From assembly GCA_031292355.1 (NCBI GenBank), contig JARLHI010000048.1, positions 496,001 to 560,000 of the forward strand: 64,000 nt of DNA. The letters are read 5' to 3'. How positions within the stretch are numbered: position 1 is the first letter of the stretch; each line of letters starts with the position of its first letter. Positions 36,617-45,513 of the stretch are shown piece by piece. The notes beneath the pieces were generated by a model. The model searched no databases. It was given only the letters and a program-made list of their open reading frames with translations, and was not told where the DNA came from. The stretch is from Candidatus Obscuribacterales bacterium (lineage in GTDB: Bacteria; Cyanobacteriota; Vampirovibrionia; Obscuribacterales; Obscuribacteraceae). The translations under genes and the position numbers were made by a program.

Positions 36617-36789
36617 GGACACACCGGAGCTAGTAAGTTGGACGCGTTATGTTGTCAATCGCGTTAACAAGAAGTTATCAGGGGACCGGCAAATATTAGC
36701 AGACCTTAAGAGTTTTTCAATAATTGATAACGCGCCAAGAGGGCGATTTAATCAGGTTTTTCATAAAATTAGCAAGCTATATATCGCCA

Positions 36790-36826
36790 ACCCACCACAA
36801 TCTATCTCGACTGCGGTGGGTCTTTT
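36790..36826 (+). terminator. terminator-like hairpin facing the sigma-factor gene
   Basis: ACCCACC and GGTGGGT enclose an 18-base loop, followed by TCTTTT on the plus strand. On the minus strand, where the sigma factor ends at 36852, no T-run follows. It may still form a weak stop for the sigma-factor message, or end a plus-strand transcript from the gap at 36620-36790. Confidence 0.5.
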
Positions 36827-36851
36827 ATATAACGACTTTAATGTGAACAAA

Positions 36852-37634
36852 CTAGCGGGTCGCTTCGGCCTTCAACATGTCTCGCAATTTGGAGACTGCG
36901 CTATGCACCGCTCTAGACACGCCCATTTCTGACAGCCCAAGAACCGAGGCAGCCTCCTTCTGAGACAAATCGTAGAAAAAGACAAATTCAACAATTTCGC
37001 GAGTGCGCTCACCCAGCCTTTTTAAAGCCTGAACGACAAGCTCACGCTCTTCTGTTGCATGCTCCCAATCTTGATATTTTTTGTCTGGCATGAGGTCTGA
37101 GAGGCTACGCCTGTCATCTCGATCGTCATCATCGCCGACTGCGTCAAACGATTCGTAGTGGATGCGAGCTTCCCACGATTGCTGCGCTTCCAAAATTTCG
37201 GCAACGCTAAAACCAGAAACTGCTGATAATTCAGCGGTGGTGGGAATTCGAGCCAATTGCTTGGTCAGCTTTTCTTCCAGCTGCGTCAACTGAGCGTTCA
37301 TCTCAGTCAATTTACGTGGCACCTGCACAAGCGAACAATGATCACGCAGATAATGCCTGATCTCACCGCGAATATAACAGGTCGCAAGAGTCTTGAAGCT
37401 CGCCGTGCGAGCCCTGTTAGGATCGTAATATTTGCAAGCTTTAAGCAGACCAATTGAGCCAACCTGCACCAGATCCTCCATGCTGTCTGGATTAAACTGG
37501 CTGTATCGACGCGCGATCTGCCGAACAAGCGGCATATACTTCCGCACTAACTCGGACAATTCTGTTTGCGAATAGTTCGATATCGAGAAAGGTGACTTTT
37601 TCTCTTTCGATACACTTGTTTCTGTTTCTGCCAC
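36852..37634 (-). CDS. group 3 sigma-70 factor (SigB/SigF-like)
   Basis: A 260-residue alternative sigma factor of the SigB/SigF/WhiG class. Region 2 covers about residues 30-95 (DLVQVGSIGLLKACKYYDP, the core- and -10-binding part). Region 3 covers about 110-165. Region 4 covers about 200-255 with the helix-turn-helix SQKEAASVLGLSEMGVSRAVH. The start is a GTG at 37634 preceded by AAAGGTAAAGG. Relatives control general stress, motility or sporulation and are often governed by anti-sigma kinases; no such kinase is adjacent. A STAS-domain protein at 52 kb is the only antagonist-like gene in the window. Confidence 0.88.
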   Translation of the reverse strand: MAETETSVSKEKKSPFSISNYSQTELSELVRKYMPLVRQIARRYSQFNPDSMEDLVQVGSIGLLKACKYYDPNRARTASFKTLATCYIRGEIRHYLRDHCSLVQVPRKLTEMNAQLTQLEEKLTKQLARIPTTAELSAVSGFSVAEILEAQQSWEARIHYESFDAVGDDDDRDDRRSLSDLMPDKKYQDWEHATEERELVVQALKRLGERTREIVEFVFFYDLSQKEAASVLGLSEMGVSRAVHSAVSKLRDMLKAEATR

Positions 37635-37886
37635 TGCCTTTACCTTTGGTTGTCACCTCAGCAAAGCTCCCCTATACTTGTTCTGCCCCGGGTTGTCATG
37701 AGCTAAACGGATAGACATCAGACATTCCTTCGAAATATCAGCTAATACGAGAAAATCCAGCCGACTTTCTGCGAAATATCACAAGAAACATCCACAGACC
37801 CGGCAAAAATGGGCAGAACGGCGAGCACTTCGCTATCATCAAACTAATTCCAGACAGGAAACTCCAACTTCCATTAAGGTGACCGC

Positions 37887-39944
37887 TTGAGCACTCAGAT
37901 CAGTCCTCCCACCAATTCCAGTCCCCCAAATGCGCCCAACGCCTCGAAGTCAGTCACGAAGACTCTCGTCAAAATGCGCCAGTCTTGGGGCAGAATTTCA
38001 GCGCAGAAGCAATTGCTGCTTCTCGGTCTGGTCTCGATTTCAGCTCTTGTTACCTTTACGGCCTGGGTATGGGTCGCTCGTACCCAAACTGTAATCGACC
38101 AGTCTGTGGCGCAATTTGGTACAGCACTTGCCCAGGCGCTTGCTCGAGGCGGCGCCGAAGCCTTATCTAACAACGGCAACCTGGAAGGTCTCCAAAATTA
38201 CTTCCTCACTGAGCGCGGCAAAACGCCTGCCATTGTCTATGTTGTTTTTTGCGACACGAATGGTAAAGTGCTACGCCGCAGTCCTGACATACCAGAGCCT
38301 ATGCGCACACCGCGCATTTATCCTATTTATGAAGAAGAAAACGCCAAAGACTACATTGTCCCTGGTGTATACAAAAGTCCACGTGGATACCGCTCGATTA
38401 CAAACATCGCTGTGCCGATGATCCGCAACAATACGCAGCTGGGAATTTGCTGGGTGGGTCTCGACGACAAATCCTTCACAATCTTAGGCACGCCCAAAGA
38501 AACGCGAAATTTTCTCGTCTCTATTTTTGGTCTACTTGGTTTGCTTGGCGCAGCAGGTCTTTATACAAACTACGCTTTGATCAATCGTCCACTGCGCATT
38601 CTGTCTGAAGGTGCAAGCGAAATTGCAGCTGGCAGTTTTGGCCATCAAATAAAAGGACAGCGAGCCGGCAAAGAAATCGACCAAGTCGTTAATGCCTTCA
38701 ACTATATGTCCAGTCGTCTGCAGCAATACGACAAACAAAATGTAGACACCTTAATGGGTGAAAGAAACAAATTCATTTCGGAACGCAATAAGTTAGAACT
38801 GGTGCTGATGTCAATTGCCGACGGAGTTGTAGTTTGCGACCGCGATAATAAAGTGCAAATAGTCAACGCTGCAGCAACTGACTTATTTGCCAAAGACGCT
38901 AAAGAAATTCTCGGCAAGCCGCTCGTGTTTTGCACCGAGGGTCCTGATATGCCGCAGATTTGCCAGGTGGTGCAGGCTTTTACAGACTCGGTTTCACCAG
39001 GAAATTTAGAACCAGTTGCGCAACAAGTGCATCTTGGTGATCTCGTTTTGCGCGTCAATATCGCACCGATTATTCTCAGTAATGAATTTCTCGGCTCGGT
39101 CATGATCATGCACGACATCACGCGTCAGGCAGAATTGGAGCGGATGAAGAACGAATTCATTTCAAACGTCAGCCACGAATTGCGCACACCGATTACATCG
39201 ATCAAAAGTTATGTCGACACTTTGTGCAATCACGGCGACAAATTAGATCCAGAAATTTATCGCGAATTTCTCAATATCATCGACAACGAAGCAGATCGAC
39301 TGATGTTCCTCGTCAATGACGTGCTGGAATTGAGCCGCGTCGAAGAAGGCGCGCGCGAACTCGAAATGCAGGAACTGCCGCTCGAAAATGCCTGCGAATA
39401 TGCGATTCGCTCAGTTAACATGATGGCTAAAGATAAGCAAATCGAGCTCTTTTTCGAGCACCCTGAAGAGATGCCGCTCGTTAGCATCAATCAAGAATCG
39501 ATGGAAAGAGTGCTCATCAATTTGCTCACGAACGCCATTAAGTACACACCGCACGGCGGCAACATTCATGTCACATCCAAATTCTTGCCTGAAGCCAATG
39601 AAGTAATGGTGGCAGTTAAAGACGACGGTATCGGCATTCCCGAAGAATGTATCGAACACATATTCGATCGATTCTATCGAGTAGAGAGAAAGGTACATAC
39701 AATTAAAGGAACAGGACTTGGATTGACGATCGTAAAGAAAATCGTTGAAAGGCACGGCGGACATTTGTCGGTTGAATCCGCTCTAGGACAAGGTTCTACG
39801 TTCAGTTTCTATCTACCGGTATTTCCTGCTGTGTTTACATCAGAAAATAATAAGAACGGTGAATCTTCAGATAGACATGTAGAAAGTGGCAGCGAAAAAG
39901 CTGTGCAGGCTGTCGAAATAAAACTACAGATAGCCGGTGACTAA
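37887..39944 (+). CDS. membrane sensor histidine kinase, NblS/VicK-like
   Basis: A 685-residue histidine kinase. Membrane helices at about 42-63 and 208-228 flank an extracytoplasmic domain. HAMP (about 230-282), PAS (about 305-405), HisKA with phospho-accepting His430 in SNVSHELRTPITS, and HATPase_c with N-box NLLTNAIKY and G-boxes DDGIGIP and GTGLGLTIVKK follow. This order matches NblS (Hik33) of cyanobacteria and VicK/WalK of Firmicutes, which sense envelope or light/nutrient stress. It starts at a TTG with AAGGTG upstream. No response regulator lies next to it. It is divergent from the sigma factor, with a 252-base gap. Confidence 0.9.
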   Translation: MSTQISPPTNSSPPNAPNASKSVTKTLVKMRQSWGRISAQKQLLLLGLVSISALVTFTAWVWVARTQTVIDQSVAQFGTALAQALARGGAEALSNNGNLEGLQNYFLTERGKTPAIVYVVFCDTNGKVLRRSPDIPEPMRTPRIYPIYEEENAKDYIVPGVYKSPRGYRSITNIAVPMIRNNTQLGICWVGLDDKSFTILGTPKETRNFLVSIFGLLGLLGAAGLYTNYALINRPLRILSEGASEIAAGSFGHQIKGQRAGKEIDQVVNAFNYMSSRLQQYDKQNVDTLMGERNKFISERNKLELVLMSIADGVVVCDRDNKVQIVNAAATDLFAKDAKEILGKPLVFCTEGPDMPQICQVVQAFTDSVSPGNLEPVAQQVHLGDLVLRVNIAPIILSNEFLGSVMIMHDITRQAELERMKNEFISNVSHELRTPITSIKSYVDTLCNHGDKLDPEIYREFLNIIDNEADRLMFLVNDVLELSRVEEGARELEMQELPLENACEYAIRSVNMMAKDKQIELFFEHPEEMPLVSINQESMERVLINLLTNAIKYTPHGGNIHVTSKFLPEANEVMVAVKDDGIGIPEECIEHIFDRFYRVERKVHTIKGTGLGLTIVKKIVERHGGHLSVESALGQGSTFSFYLPVFPAVFTSENNKNGESSDRHVESGSEKAVQAVEIKLQIAGD

Positions 39945-40037
39945 GCCATAAAATGCAATTAGCGCCAAATGCTCAGAACGATCAATGGATATTCGGGTGC
40001 GCCCATTTGCATATACACATGTGCGGAAAACCGTGCT

Positions 40038-40076
40038 AATAACGTTAATCATTAGAGTTAATCAAGTGGCGTTATT
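40038..40076. promoter_or_regulatory. nested repeats upstream of coaD
   Basis: Two direct copies of GTTAATCA (40044-40051 and 40057-40064, 13-base period) lie inside an inverted repeat AATAACG...CGTTATT. Direct repeats of this size are typical sites for OmpR/PhoB-type regulators. They are about 95 bases before the coaD start. Confidence 0.45.
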
Positions 40077-40158
40077 TTCTCACCGTGTTATTATTGCTCC
40101 GTTGACAAGGTCTTGAAGTCCCACAGAACTATGGCGTTCTACGCGGAGGAAGTAAGGG

Positions 40159-40647
40159 TTGATTAGAGCCATCTATCCAGGCTCCTTTGACCCCATTACG
40201 AAAGGTCATTTAGACATCATCGAGCGTTCCAGCAAGATGTTTGACGAGGTGATCATGGCGGTTGTTGGCAACCCCAGCAAGAACCCGCTGCTTCCTATCG
40301 AGATTCGAAAACAACTGATTGGAGAAGCAACAAAGAATCTGAAAGGAGTAAGTGTTGATTCATTCCAAGGTTTGACCGTAACGTACGCCCAACAGAACAA
40401 CGTTCATATATTGATCAGAGGACTAAGAGCTATATCGGATTTTGAAGCAGAATTAGGAATGGCTCAAACGAACAAGGAGCTACTTCCTGAACTAGAAACT
40501 ATTTTTCTGATGTCTAAAGCCGAGTATTCTTTTATCAGTTCTTCAACCGTGAAAGAAATTCTGCGGCTCGGCGGCAACATTTCCCAGTTTGTTCCTCCTT
40601 CAGTGAACGAATACCTGAAAGCAAATTTCAGCAGAGGCACCAAATAG
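40159..40647 (+). CDS. coaD: phosphopantetheine adenylyltransferase
   Basis: A 162-residue enzyme of the nucleotidyltransferase superfamily that transfers AMP from ATP to 4'-phosphopantetheine, the penultimate step of coenzyme A synthesis. The N-terminal motif YPGSFDPITKGHLDII contains the TxGH signature, and ISSSTVKEI near residue 130 is the second nucleotide-binding motif. Length is normal. The start is a TTG at 40159 following GGAGGAAGTAAGGG. The next gene begins at the base after its stop, so they are co-transcribed. Confidence 0.93.
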   Translation: MIRAIYPGSFDPITKGHLDIIERSSKMFDEVIMAVVGNPSKNPLLPIEIRKQLIGEATKNLKGVSVDSFQGLTVTYAQQNNVHILIRGLRAISDFEAELGMAQTNKELLPELETIFLMSKAEYSFISSSTVKEILRLGGNISQFVPPSVNEYLKANFSRGTK

Positions 40648-41301
40648 ATGACCACGATGACTGCACCACAACAAGCGCAAGCACCTGTTACCTACAAACA
40701 AACCACGATCTATAAGCATCTGGATTTGTTAGAGCATCTAATTGATGATGCCGTTGGTATATACAAATTTAAATGTATAAATGCCGATGACTTCCTCGAC
40801 ATTCTCGATAAGGCACGCGCGCGTTTGCCCGAAGAATTGAGAGAAGCAGCCGACGTTCTTCAGCAAAGAGACGAAATCATTGCTGAATCACAGCGTCGTG
40901 CCGAACAAGTTATTACAACCGCTCGGCGTCAGGCAGAGCAAATGCTCCACGAATCAGAACTCTTAAAAGCAGTTCAGTCTGAAGTAGAAAGAATCCGCAA
41001 GCAAGTCTTGAGCGAAGTCGAACAAATGCGTCGCGAAGCTCTGGCTGAAGCCGAAAAAATCAGATTGGAAGTAGAGACCGATGCCGCTCGCGTCCGCGAA
41101 GGTGCCGATCACTACGCCGAATCAGTCCTCACTCGCATTGATTCCGACCTCGTTAACCTGGGTACACGCTTGCAAGAATCGCAATCGATTGTGCGTAACG
41201 GTCAGCGCTTGCTCGGTCAAGCCAAACGGACTGCCAGCAGCATGGGTGGACCATTGACCAGTCCTTTGTTGAATGGACAAACTCCAATTCGCCCCGAATA
41301 A
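40648..41301 (+). CDS. coiled-coil protein, DivIVA/V-type ATPase subunit-like
   Basis: A 217-residue soluble protein with a long charged coiled coil from about residue 70 to 165 (Glu/Arg/Gln-rich, RRAEQVITTARRQAEQML). The N-terminal block of about 25-60 (LEHLIDDAV...DDFLDILDKARARLP) is conserved-looking. Similar proteins lie next to coaD in several phyla and are annotated as ATPase subunits or DivIVA-like. It may organise the cell pole or envelope. Directly coupled to coaD. Confidence 0.65.
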   Translation: MTTMTAPQQAQAPVTYKQTTIYKHLDLLEHLIDDAVGIYKFKCINADDFLDILDKARARLPEELREAADVLQQRDEIIAESQRRAEQVITTARRQAEQMLHESELLKAVQSEVERIRKQVLSEVEQMRREALAEAEKIRLEVETDAARVREGADHYAESVLTRIDSDLVNLGTRLQESQSIVRNGQRLLGQAKRTASSMGGPLTSPLLNGQTPIRPE

Positions 41302-41333
41302 TCGAGACTTAAAAATCTTTCGTTCAAAGCTTT

Positions 41334-41365
41334 AAAGGGCATGATCAATGATCGTGTCCTTTTTG
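41334..41365 (+). terminator. terminator after the coaD operon
   Basis: AAAGGGCATGATC-AAT-GATCGTGTCCTTTTT is a long, nearly perfect hairpin with a T5 tail, 33 bases after the stop of the coiled-coil gene. Confidence 0.85.
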
Positions 41366-41434
41366 CAATAGATAAATCACGCTTAATTTGATTGGCTCGA
41401 CCACCAAATTACTGAAAAAAGCAAATCCCTAACC

Positions 41435-42649
41435 TCAGTGTCGACTATGACGTCGATGATGAGGACGTCTGCCCGTTACTGTCATAGGCTTGTAAGTCTT
41501 GTACTCATCTTGAAGAGAACCGACTTCCGCATCGTCGCATTCAGTTTTGTTTGAAGCTAAGCAAGGATATATGCCTTTTGATAGCACGCGGATGAGAGCG
41601 TTGGCACGTCTATCGTTAAACGGTCTTTCCACCTGAATCGAAACGAAATAAGTCGCGCCACCTGGAGCGGTGACCATTCCAACATCGCCAACCATAGTGC
41701 CTATGTCGCCCGTTTTGTGTCCGAGCGTGGCACCAGGTCCAAGACCTGGATTCAAAAGCGTGCGAATTTTGGTATGGAGCATCACATCGGTTAACCAATT
41801 CTTGCCGGCAGGGGAAAGAATTTCGCCGCGATACACACGAGCCAATAAATAAACGAGATCATAGGGACTCGTTTTATTGGTGCCCGCAAAATCACCAAGC
41901 ATATTATTGATTCGCGTCTGAGCCAGTCCCCACGATGCAAATTCAGCACTGCACTTCTCTTTGCCACCAAGCACATCAATTATCATATTGGTGGCAGTGT
42001 TGTCCGAAATGACCATCATCAACCAGGCGGTATCTTTGACACTCATTTTGGAATTGACAGGGCGGTATTGAAGATAGCCCGAGCCACCCGTGATTAGATC
42101 TTGACGAATGGAAAGTTGCTGATCGAATTTCACTTCCCCTCTATCAATTGCGGCAAGCAAACTAACGAGGATCGGCAGTTTGATCATTGAGGCCGCGGCG
42201 AACGGCTCTTTACCATTCATATCGACGTATCTGCCATTGGTCGGATCGAAAACGAAAATTCCAGTTCGCAGTTTTTTAACGTCGCTTGCCGCCATCAACT
42301 TCTGCTTGAGCTTATCCAATGGATATGTTAATGGTATCGGGGGCGCCACCGCCACTTGAATCGGTTTCTGCGCAACTGGTGCCGTCGGACCACTGATGGG
42401 TATGGAAGCTCCTTGCAAAAGCACGGCAAACGTAGCGATATTCAGACACTGCCACAGCCTCTGCGGCCCGCTCTTTTTATTGTTCAAATTGGCAGGCAAA
42501 CGATTAGGCTTGCTGCTTCCAGTGCCGATGTTTCTTCCAGAAACTGGCATTGGGCCAGGTTTTCTCAACTTAATCGAATTCGCCGAATTTTCAATTCGAG
42601 GCTTTGTATATATCTGCAAGCGCCACACTTCGCTTAGGAATGCCTGCAC
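41435..42649 (-). CDS. class A beta-lactamase-like serine hydrolase
   Basis: A protein of up to 404 residues with a serine beta-lactamase-like domain (PF13354 type). The active-site SxxK is Ser154-Lys157 in AAASMIKLPI; SDN is present in VISDNTATNMI, and KTG in GHKTGDIG. The omega-loop Glu expected in class A beta-lactamases is not evident, so resistance should not be assumed. Some members act on cell-wall peptides. A hydrophobic segment at about 66-85 may anchor it. The start is a GTG at 42649; an ATG at 42550 would remove 33 residues. Confidence 0.8.
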   Translation of the reverse strand: MQAFLSEVWRLQIYTKPRIENSANSIKLRKPGPMPVSGRNIGTGSSKPNRLPANLNNKKSGPQRLWQCLNIATFAVLLQGASIPISGPTAPVAQKPIQVAVAPPIPLTYPLDKLKQKLMAASDVKKLRTGIFVFDPTNGRYVDMNGKEPFAAASMIKLPILVSLLAAIDRGEVKFDQQLSIRQDLITGGSGYLQYRPVNSKMSVKDTAWLMMVISDNTATNMIIDVLGGKEKCSAEFASWGLAQTRINNMLGDFAGTNKTSPYDLVYLLARVYRGEILSPAGKNWLTDVMLHTKIRTLLNPGLGPGATLGHKTGDIGTMVGDVGMVTAPGGATYFVSIQVERPFNDRRANALIRVLSKGIYPCLASNKTECDDAEVGSLQDEYKTYKPMTVTGRRPHHRRHSRH

Positions 42650-42749
42650 TATTCTAGCGAAGGAATCGAGAAACGGCGAAATTAAATTGTGGAACTCGAG
42701 TAATTTTTATGATGCGATTGCTCAGCACCATATACAACACTAACGATTA

Positions 42750-43790
42750 TCAGCTCGAACTCTCTAAAACAGTAGCGGTATTTTCAGTCTCGTCCATCTT
42801 TAACGACACCCGCTCGTTCTTTCTGGTACGCGGCTCGAACAGATAAAAGACAAGAAACGATAGCGTAGCCAGACTGACAAGAATTTTCACATTGGCAGAG
42901 ATATCTGTTCGCGGTGAAATAAATCCCTCAATTGTTCCTGCCAGCAGCAAAAGAGGTACACAGCCCATGAACAAGCCGCAGGCGTCTTTTGCAATCATCC
43001 GCAAGGATTCTGTGCGTCTGTACAGACCAGGAAAGAGCAACGACTTGCCGATAAGCAAACCGGCTGCACCACTGATAAAAATTGATGATAATTCAAGCAC
43101 TCCATGCGGTGCCACAAAGGCTCCAAGACGTTCAATCAAACCATAGGTACGACACAAACCCAAAATGGTGCCAATCATCAATCCATTGGTGAATAACACA
43201 AAAACGGTGCCAATACCAAAGGTGATGCCAAGCACAAAAGCCATTATAGATACGCGGATGTTGTTGGTGGCAATCAGCCCGGCCGCCGTAGCGCTGTAAT
43301 GCTGAACACTGTCTGTCCACAACCGATGTTTTTCAATTACGTCCCATAATTCATCAGGCACTATTGGATGTCCCTTCATCACTTCAAGCTGAGCAAAATG
43401 CGAATCTTGCTGTACGTAATAGAACGACATACCAAAGGGCACCAGAAACATCAAAAAGGAAAGACCAACATACAAAATGTAGCGCCTGACCAGAAGCGGA
43501 AAACCATACCAGAGAAAATTGGCAAGGTCGGACCAACGATCAGCTCTGGTTTGATAGACTTGGTTGTGTGCCTTCACAACGAGATTATTCAAATAAGTTT
43601 GAATATTTTGACCAAGGTCCATCGCTCGACAACGCGACAAATCAGCAGAAGTAGCTCTGTATAGGCGTCCAAGCTCTCGCAATTGCAAATGATCTAATTT
43701 GGCCAGGCCTCCACTATCGACAATCTTGAGCAACTCCTCAAGTCTTTGCCAGGATGGATTTCTAGCTTTAAGCCATCTTTCTACATTCAT
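42750..43790 (-). CDS. SpoIIM-family (DUF95) membrane protein
   Basis: A 346-residue integral membrane protein of the stage II sporulation protein M family. An N-terminal soluble helical region (about 1-95) is followed by five or six hydrophobic segments from about residue 105 to 320, with the family phrases NNIRVSIMAFVLGITFGIGT and APHGVLELSSIFISGAAG. In non-sporulating bacteria these proteins often neighbour RDD and MoxR/DUF58 genes. Here it is divergent from an RDD gene, with 53 bases between, so only part of that neighbourhood is kept. Function in this organism is unknown. Confidence 0.85.
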   Translation of the reverse strand: MNVERWLKARNPSWQRLEELLKIVDSGGLAKLDHLQLRELGRLYRATSADLSRCRAMDLGQNIQTYLNNLVVKAHNQVYQTRADRWSDLANFLWYGFPLLVRRYILYVGLSFLMFLVPFGMSFYYVQQDSHFAQLEVMKGHPIVPDELWDVIEKHRLWTDSVQHYSATAAGLIATNNIRVSIMAFVLGITFGIGTVFVLFTNGLMIGTILGLCRTYGLIERLGAFVAPHGVLELSSIFISGAAGLLIGKSLLFPGLYRRTESLRMIAKDACGLFMGCVPLLLLAGTIEGFISPRTDISANVKILVSLATLSFLVFYLFEPRTRKNERVSLKMDETENTATVLESSS

Positions 43791-43843
43791 CCTTCATTTT
43801 CTCGAAATATTGGAAAAGTTGGAAAAGGACGGAAAAGACCGGA

Positions 43844-44614
43844 ATGCCCAGCTCAGATTACTCTATCTCTACCCCAGAGAATGTAGACTTACACCTCGAG
43901 CTAGCAGGCTTCGGTAATCGCATTCTAGCCTGTCTGGTCGATAGCCTTCTTTCGCTGGCTGCAATAGTACTGGTTGTTGCACTCCTGGCTCTGGTTAATT
44001 TGGCCGTCAGTCTGTCGCCTTTGCCGTCCAGTTCGCGTAATTTGGTCACCGGCTTGAGCATAATGCTGGGCATTTTGACTAGTTTTGCAATTTTATTTGG
44101 TTACTACATTTTCTTTGAAGGGATTTGGCAGGGACAAACGCCTGGTAAAAATCTAGCCCACATTCGCGTTATTGAGCGTAATGGACAACCCGTGTCTTGG
44201 CCGGCAGTCCTGATTCGCAATTTTGTCAGAGTTCTCGACCAATATGTTTTGCTACTCGGAGTGATCTGCATGATCGTCGATAAAAATGAAAGGCGCTTCG
44301 GTGACATAGCAGCCGGCACAATAGTCATCAAAGAGCGATCAAGCGAATTCTCCACACAAAATATTGTTCTTGAATTTCCTGTCAATCAGCACGACACGCT
44401 CGATATCGGTCGCGTCAGCCCGCAAGAGTACGATTTGCTCGTGAGTTATTTACGTCGTCGTCAAAAGATTTCTCAGACGCAAAGACCAATTATCGCCAAG
44501 CAACTTGAGGACCATTTTCGCCAGAAGCTATCAGAGCCAGACCCTTCTGAGCAAAGCGCCGAAGCTTTTTTAGAGCGCATTTTTTCGTTATATCAGGCAA
44601 GAGCGGCCAATTGA
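43844..44614 (+). CDS. RDD-family membrane protein
   Basis: A 256-residue protein with an RDD domain (about residues 18-160). The domain includes GFGNRILACLVDSLLSL near the start, FFEGIWQGQTPGKNLAHIRV in the middle and DKNERRFGDIAAGTIVI at the end. It has three to four membrane helices. The C-terminal 90 residues are soluble and charged. The gene pairs with SpoIIM in opposite direction, as seen in many bacteria. The start ATG at 43844 follows a purine-rich GGAAAAGACCGGA. Confidence 0.85.
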   Translation: MPSSDYSISTPENVDLHLELAGFGNRILACLVDSLLSLAAIVLVVALLALVNLAVSLSPLPSSSRNLVTGLSIMLGILTSFAILFGYYIFFEGIWQGQTPGKNLAHIRVIERNGQPVSWPAVLIRNFVRVLDQYVLLLGVICMIVDKNERRFGDIAAGTIVIKERSSEFSTQNIVLEFPVNQHDTLDIGRVSPQEYDLLVSYLRRRQKISQTQRPIIAKQLEDHFRQKLSEPDPSEQSAEAFLERIFSLYQARAAN

Positions 44615-44632
44615 CCGAGTTTTTCAATTAAT

Positions 44633-45502
44633 TCAGTGTTGAAAAAATGCTTTCGCTGCCACTGGATCGTCAGTAATCACGCCATCTAAATGCATCTGAT
44701 CCGCTTGCTTCCATTCATCAGTAGTGTTGATCGTCCAGGAATTGACGACTAAGCCGGCATCATGTGCTCGTTTGACCGAAGCAAATCCAATATTGGAAAA
44801 ACCTGGGTGCCAGTTTTGCACGCCAATCTTTTTGGCATAGGTAGGCAAATCAACGAGGAGTCCATCGATGAGCAAAGCCAGGCGATATTTGTCAGTGCGC
44901 TTGTGAATATTGAGCAGACACTGATGATCGAACGAGCTAATCACAATTTTGTCAGGATAGGGATAGCTCTTAAGGAGCTCGAGAAGATCGTCTTCAATTC
45001 CGGGATATGTCTTGTAGCCATTTTTGATCTCGATATTTATTTCTGTTTTGCCTTGAACTAGTTTCAAGACTTCATCGAGCAAAGGTAATTTCTCTCCGGC
45101 AAAGCTTTTGTCGTACCAGCTGCCGGCGTCCAGTTTTTTCAATTCGTCGAGTGTTTTATCGGCAATAAAACCGTCACCATTTGTGGTGCGCGATAAATCC
45201 TCATCGTGAATGACGATCAGCTCACCGGATTTGCAGCGATGAATATCAAGTTCAATACCATCGACGCCAAACTCTAGGGCTTTACGAAAGGAAGAGAGAG
45301 TATTTTCCGGTGCCCATTTGCGACCGCCTCTATGAGCGATCACATGCATTTTCTTTGGCGCAGCAGCAGAATCAGCGGGTGCGCACAAAGCCGGGCAGAA
45401 AGGAAAGGAAATACTCACAACAAAAAACAAGCCTGCAAAAGAACGAAATTGTTCCTTTCTGAAACCTTTTCGTTTATGTTGCAAGCTTACTTTCACTGAC
45501 AT
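44633..45502 (-). CDS. glycerophosphodiester phosphodiesterase, secreted
   Basis: A 289-residue GDPD, hydrolysing glycerophosphodiesters to glycerol 3-phosphate and an alcohol. The N-terminus (about 20-42) is a signal peptide. The active-site motifs are VIAHRGGRKWAPENT, then ELDIHRCKSGELIVIHDEDLSRTT, with a Lys/His later in INIEIKNG. It starts 11 bases after citrate synthase on the same strand, so the two are likely co-transcribed. It may salvage phospholipid head groups in the periplasm. Confidence 0.9.
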   Translation of the reverse strand: MSVKVSLQHKRKGFRKEQFRSFAGLFFVVSISFPFCPALCAPADSAAAPKKMHVIAHRGGRKWAPENTLSSFRKALEFGVDGIELDIHRCKSGELIVIHDEDLSRTTNGDGFIADKTLDELKKLDAGSWYDKSFAGEKLPLLDEVLKLVQGKTEINIEIKNGYKTYPGIEDDLLELLKSYPYPDKIVISSFDHQCLLNIHKRTDKYRLALLIDGLLVDLPTYAKKIGVQNWHPGFSNIGFASVKRAHDAGLVVNSWTINTTDEWKQADQMHLDGVITDDPVAAKAFFQH

Positions 45503-45513
45503 TTATCGAGTGC

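Noticed and set aside
36615..36932. 105-codon plus-strand frame between the small hypothetical gene and the sigma factor
   Set aside because: It runs through a terminator-like hairpin and into the sigma-factor gene on the other strand; no ribosome site or motif.
41435..42649. Antibiotic-resistance beta-lactamase
   Set aside because: SxxK, SDN and KTG are present, but no clear omega-loop Glu, so a resistance role is not supported by the sequence alone.
44623..44649. TTTTTCAA...TTGAAAAA inverted repeat between RDD and GDPD genes
   Set aside because: A/T-only stem overlapping the GDPD stop; could be a weak bidirectional terminator but too poor to call.
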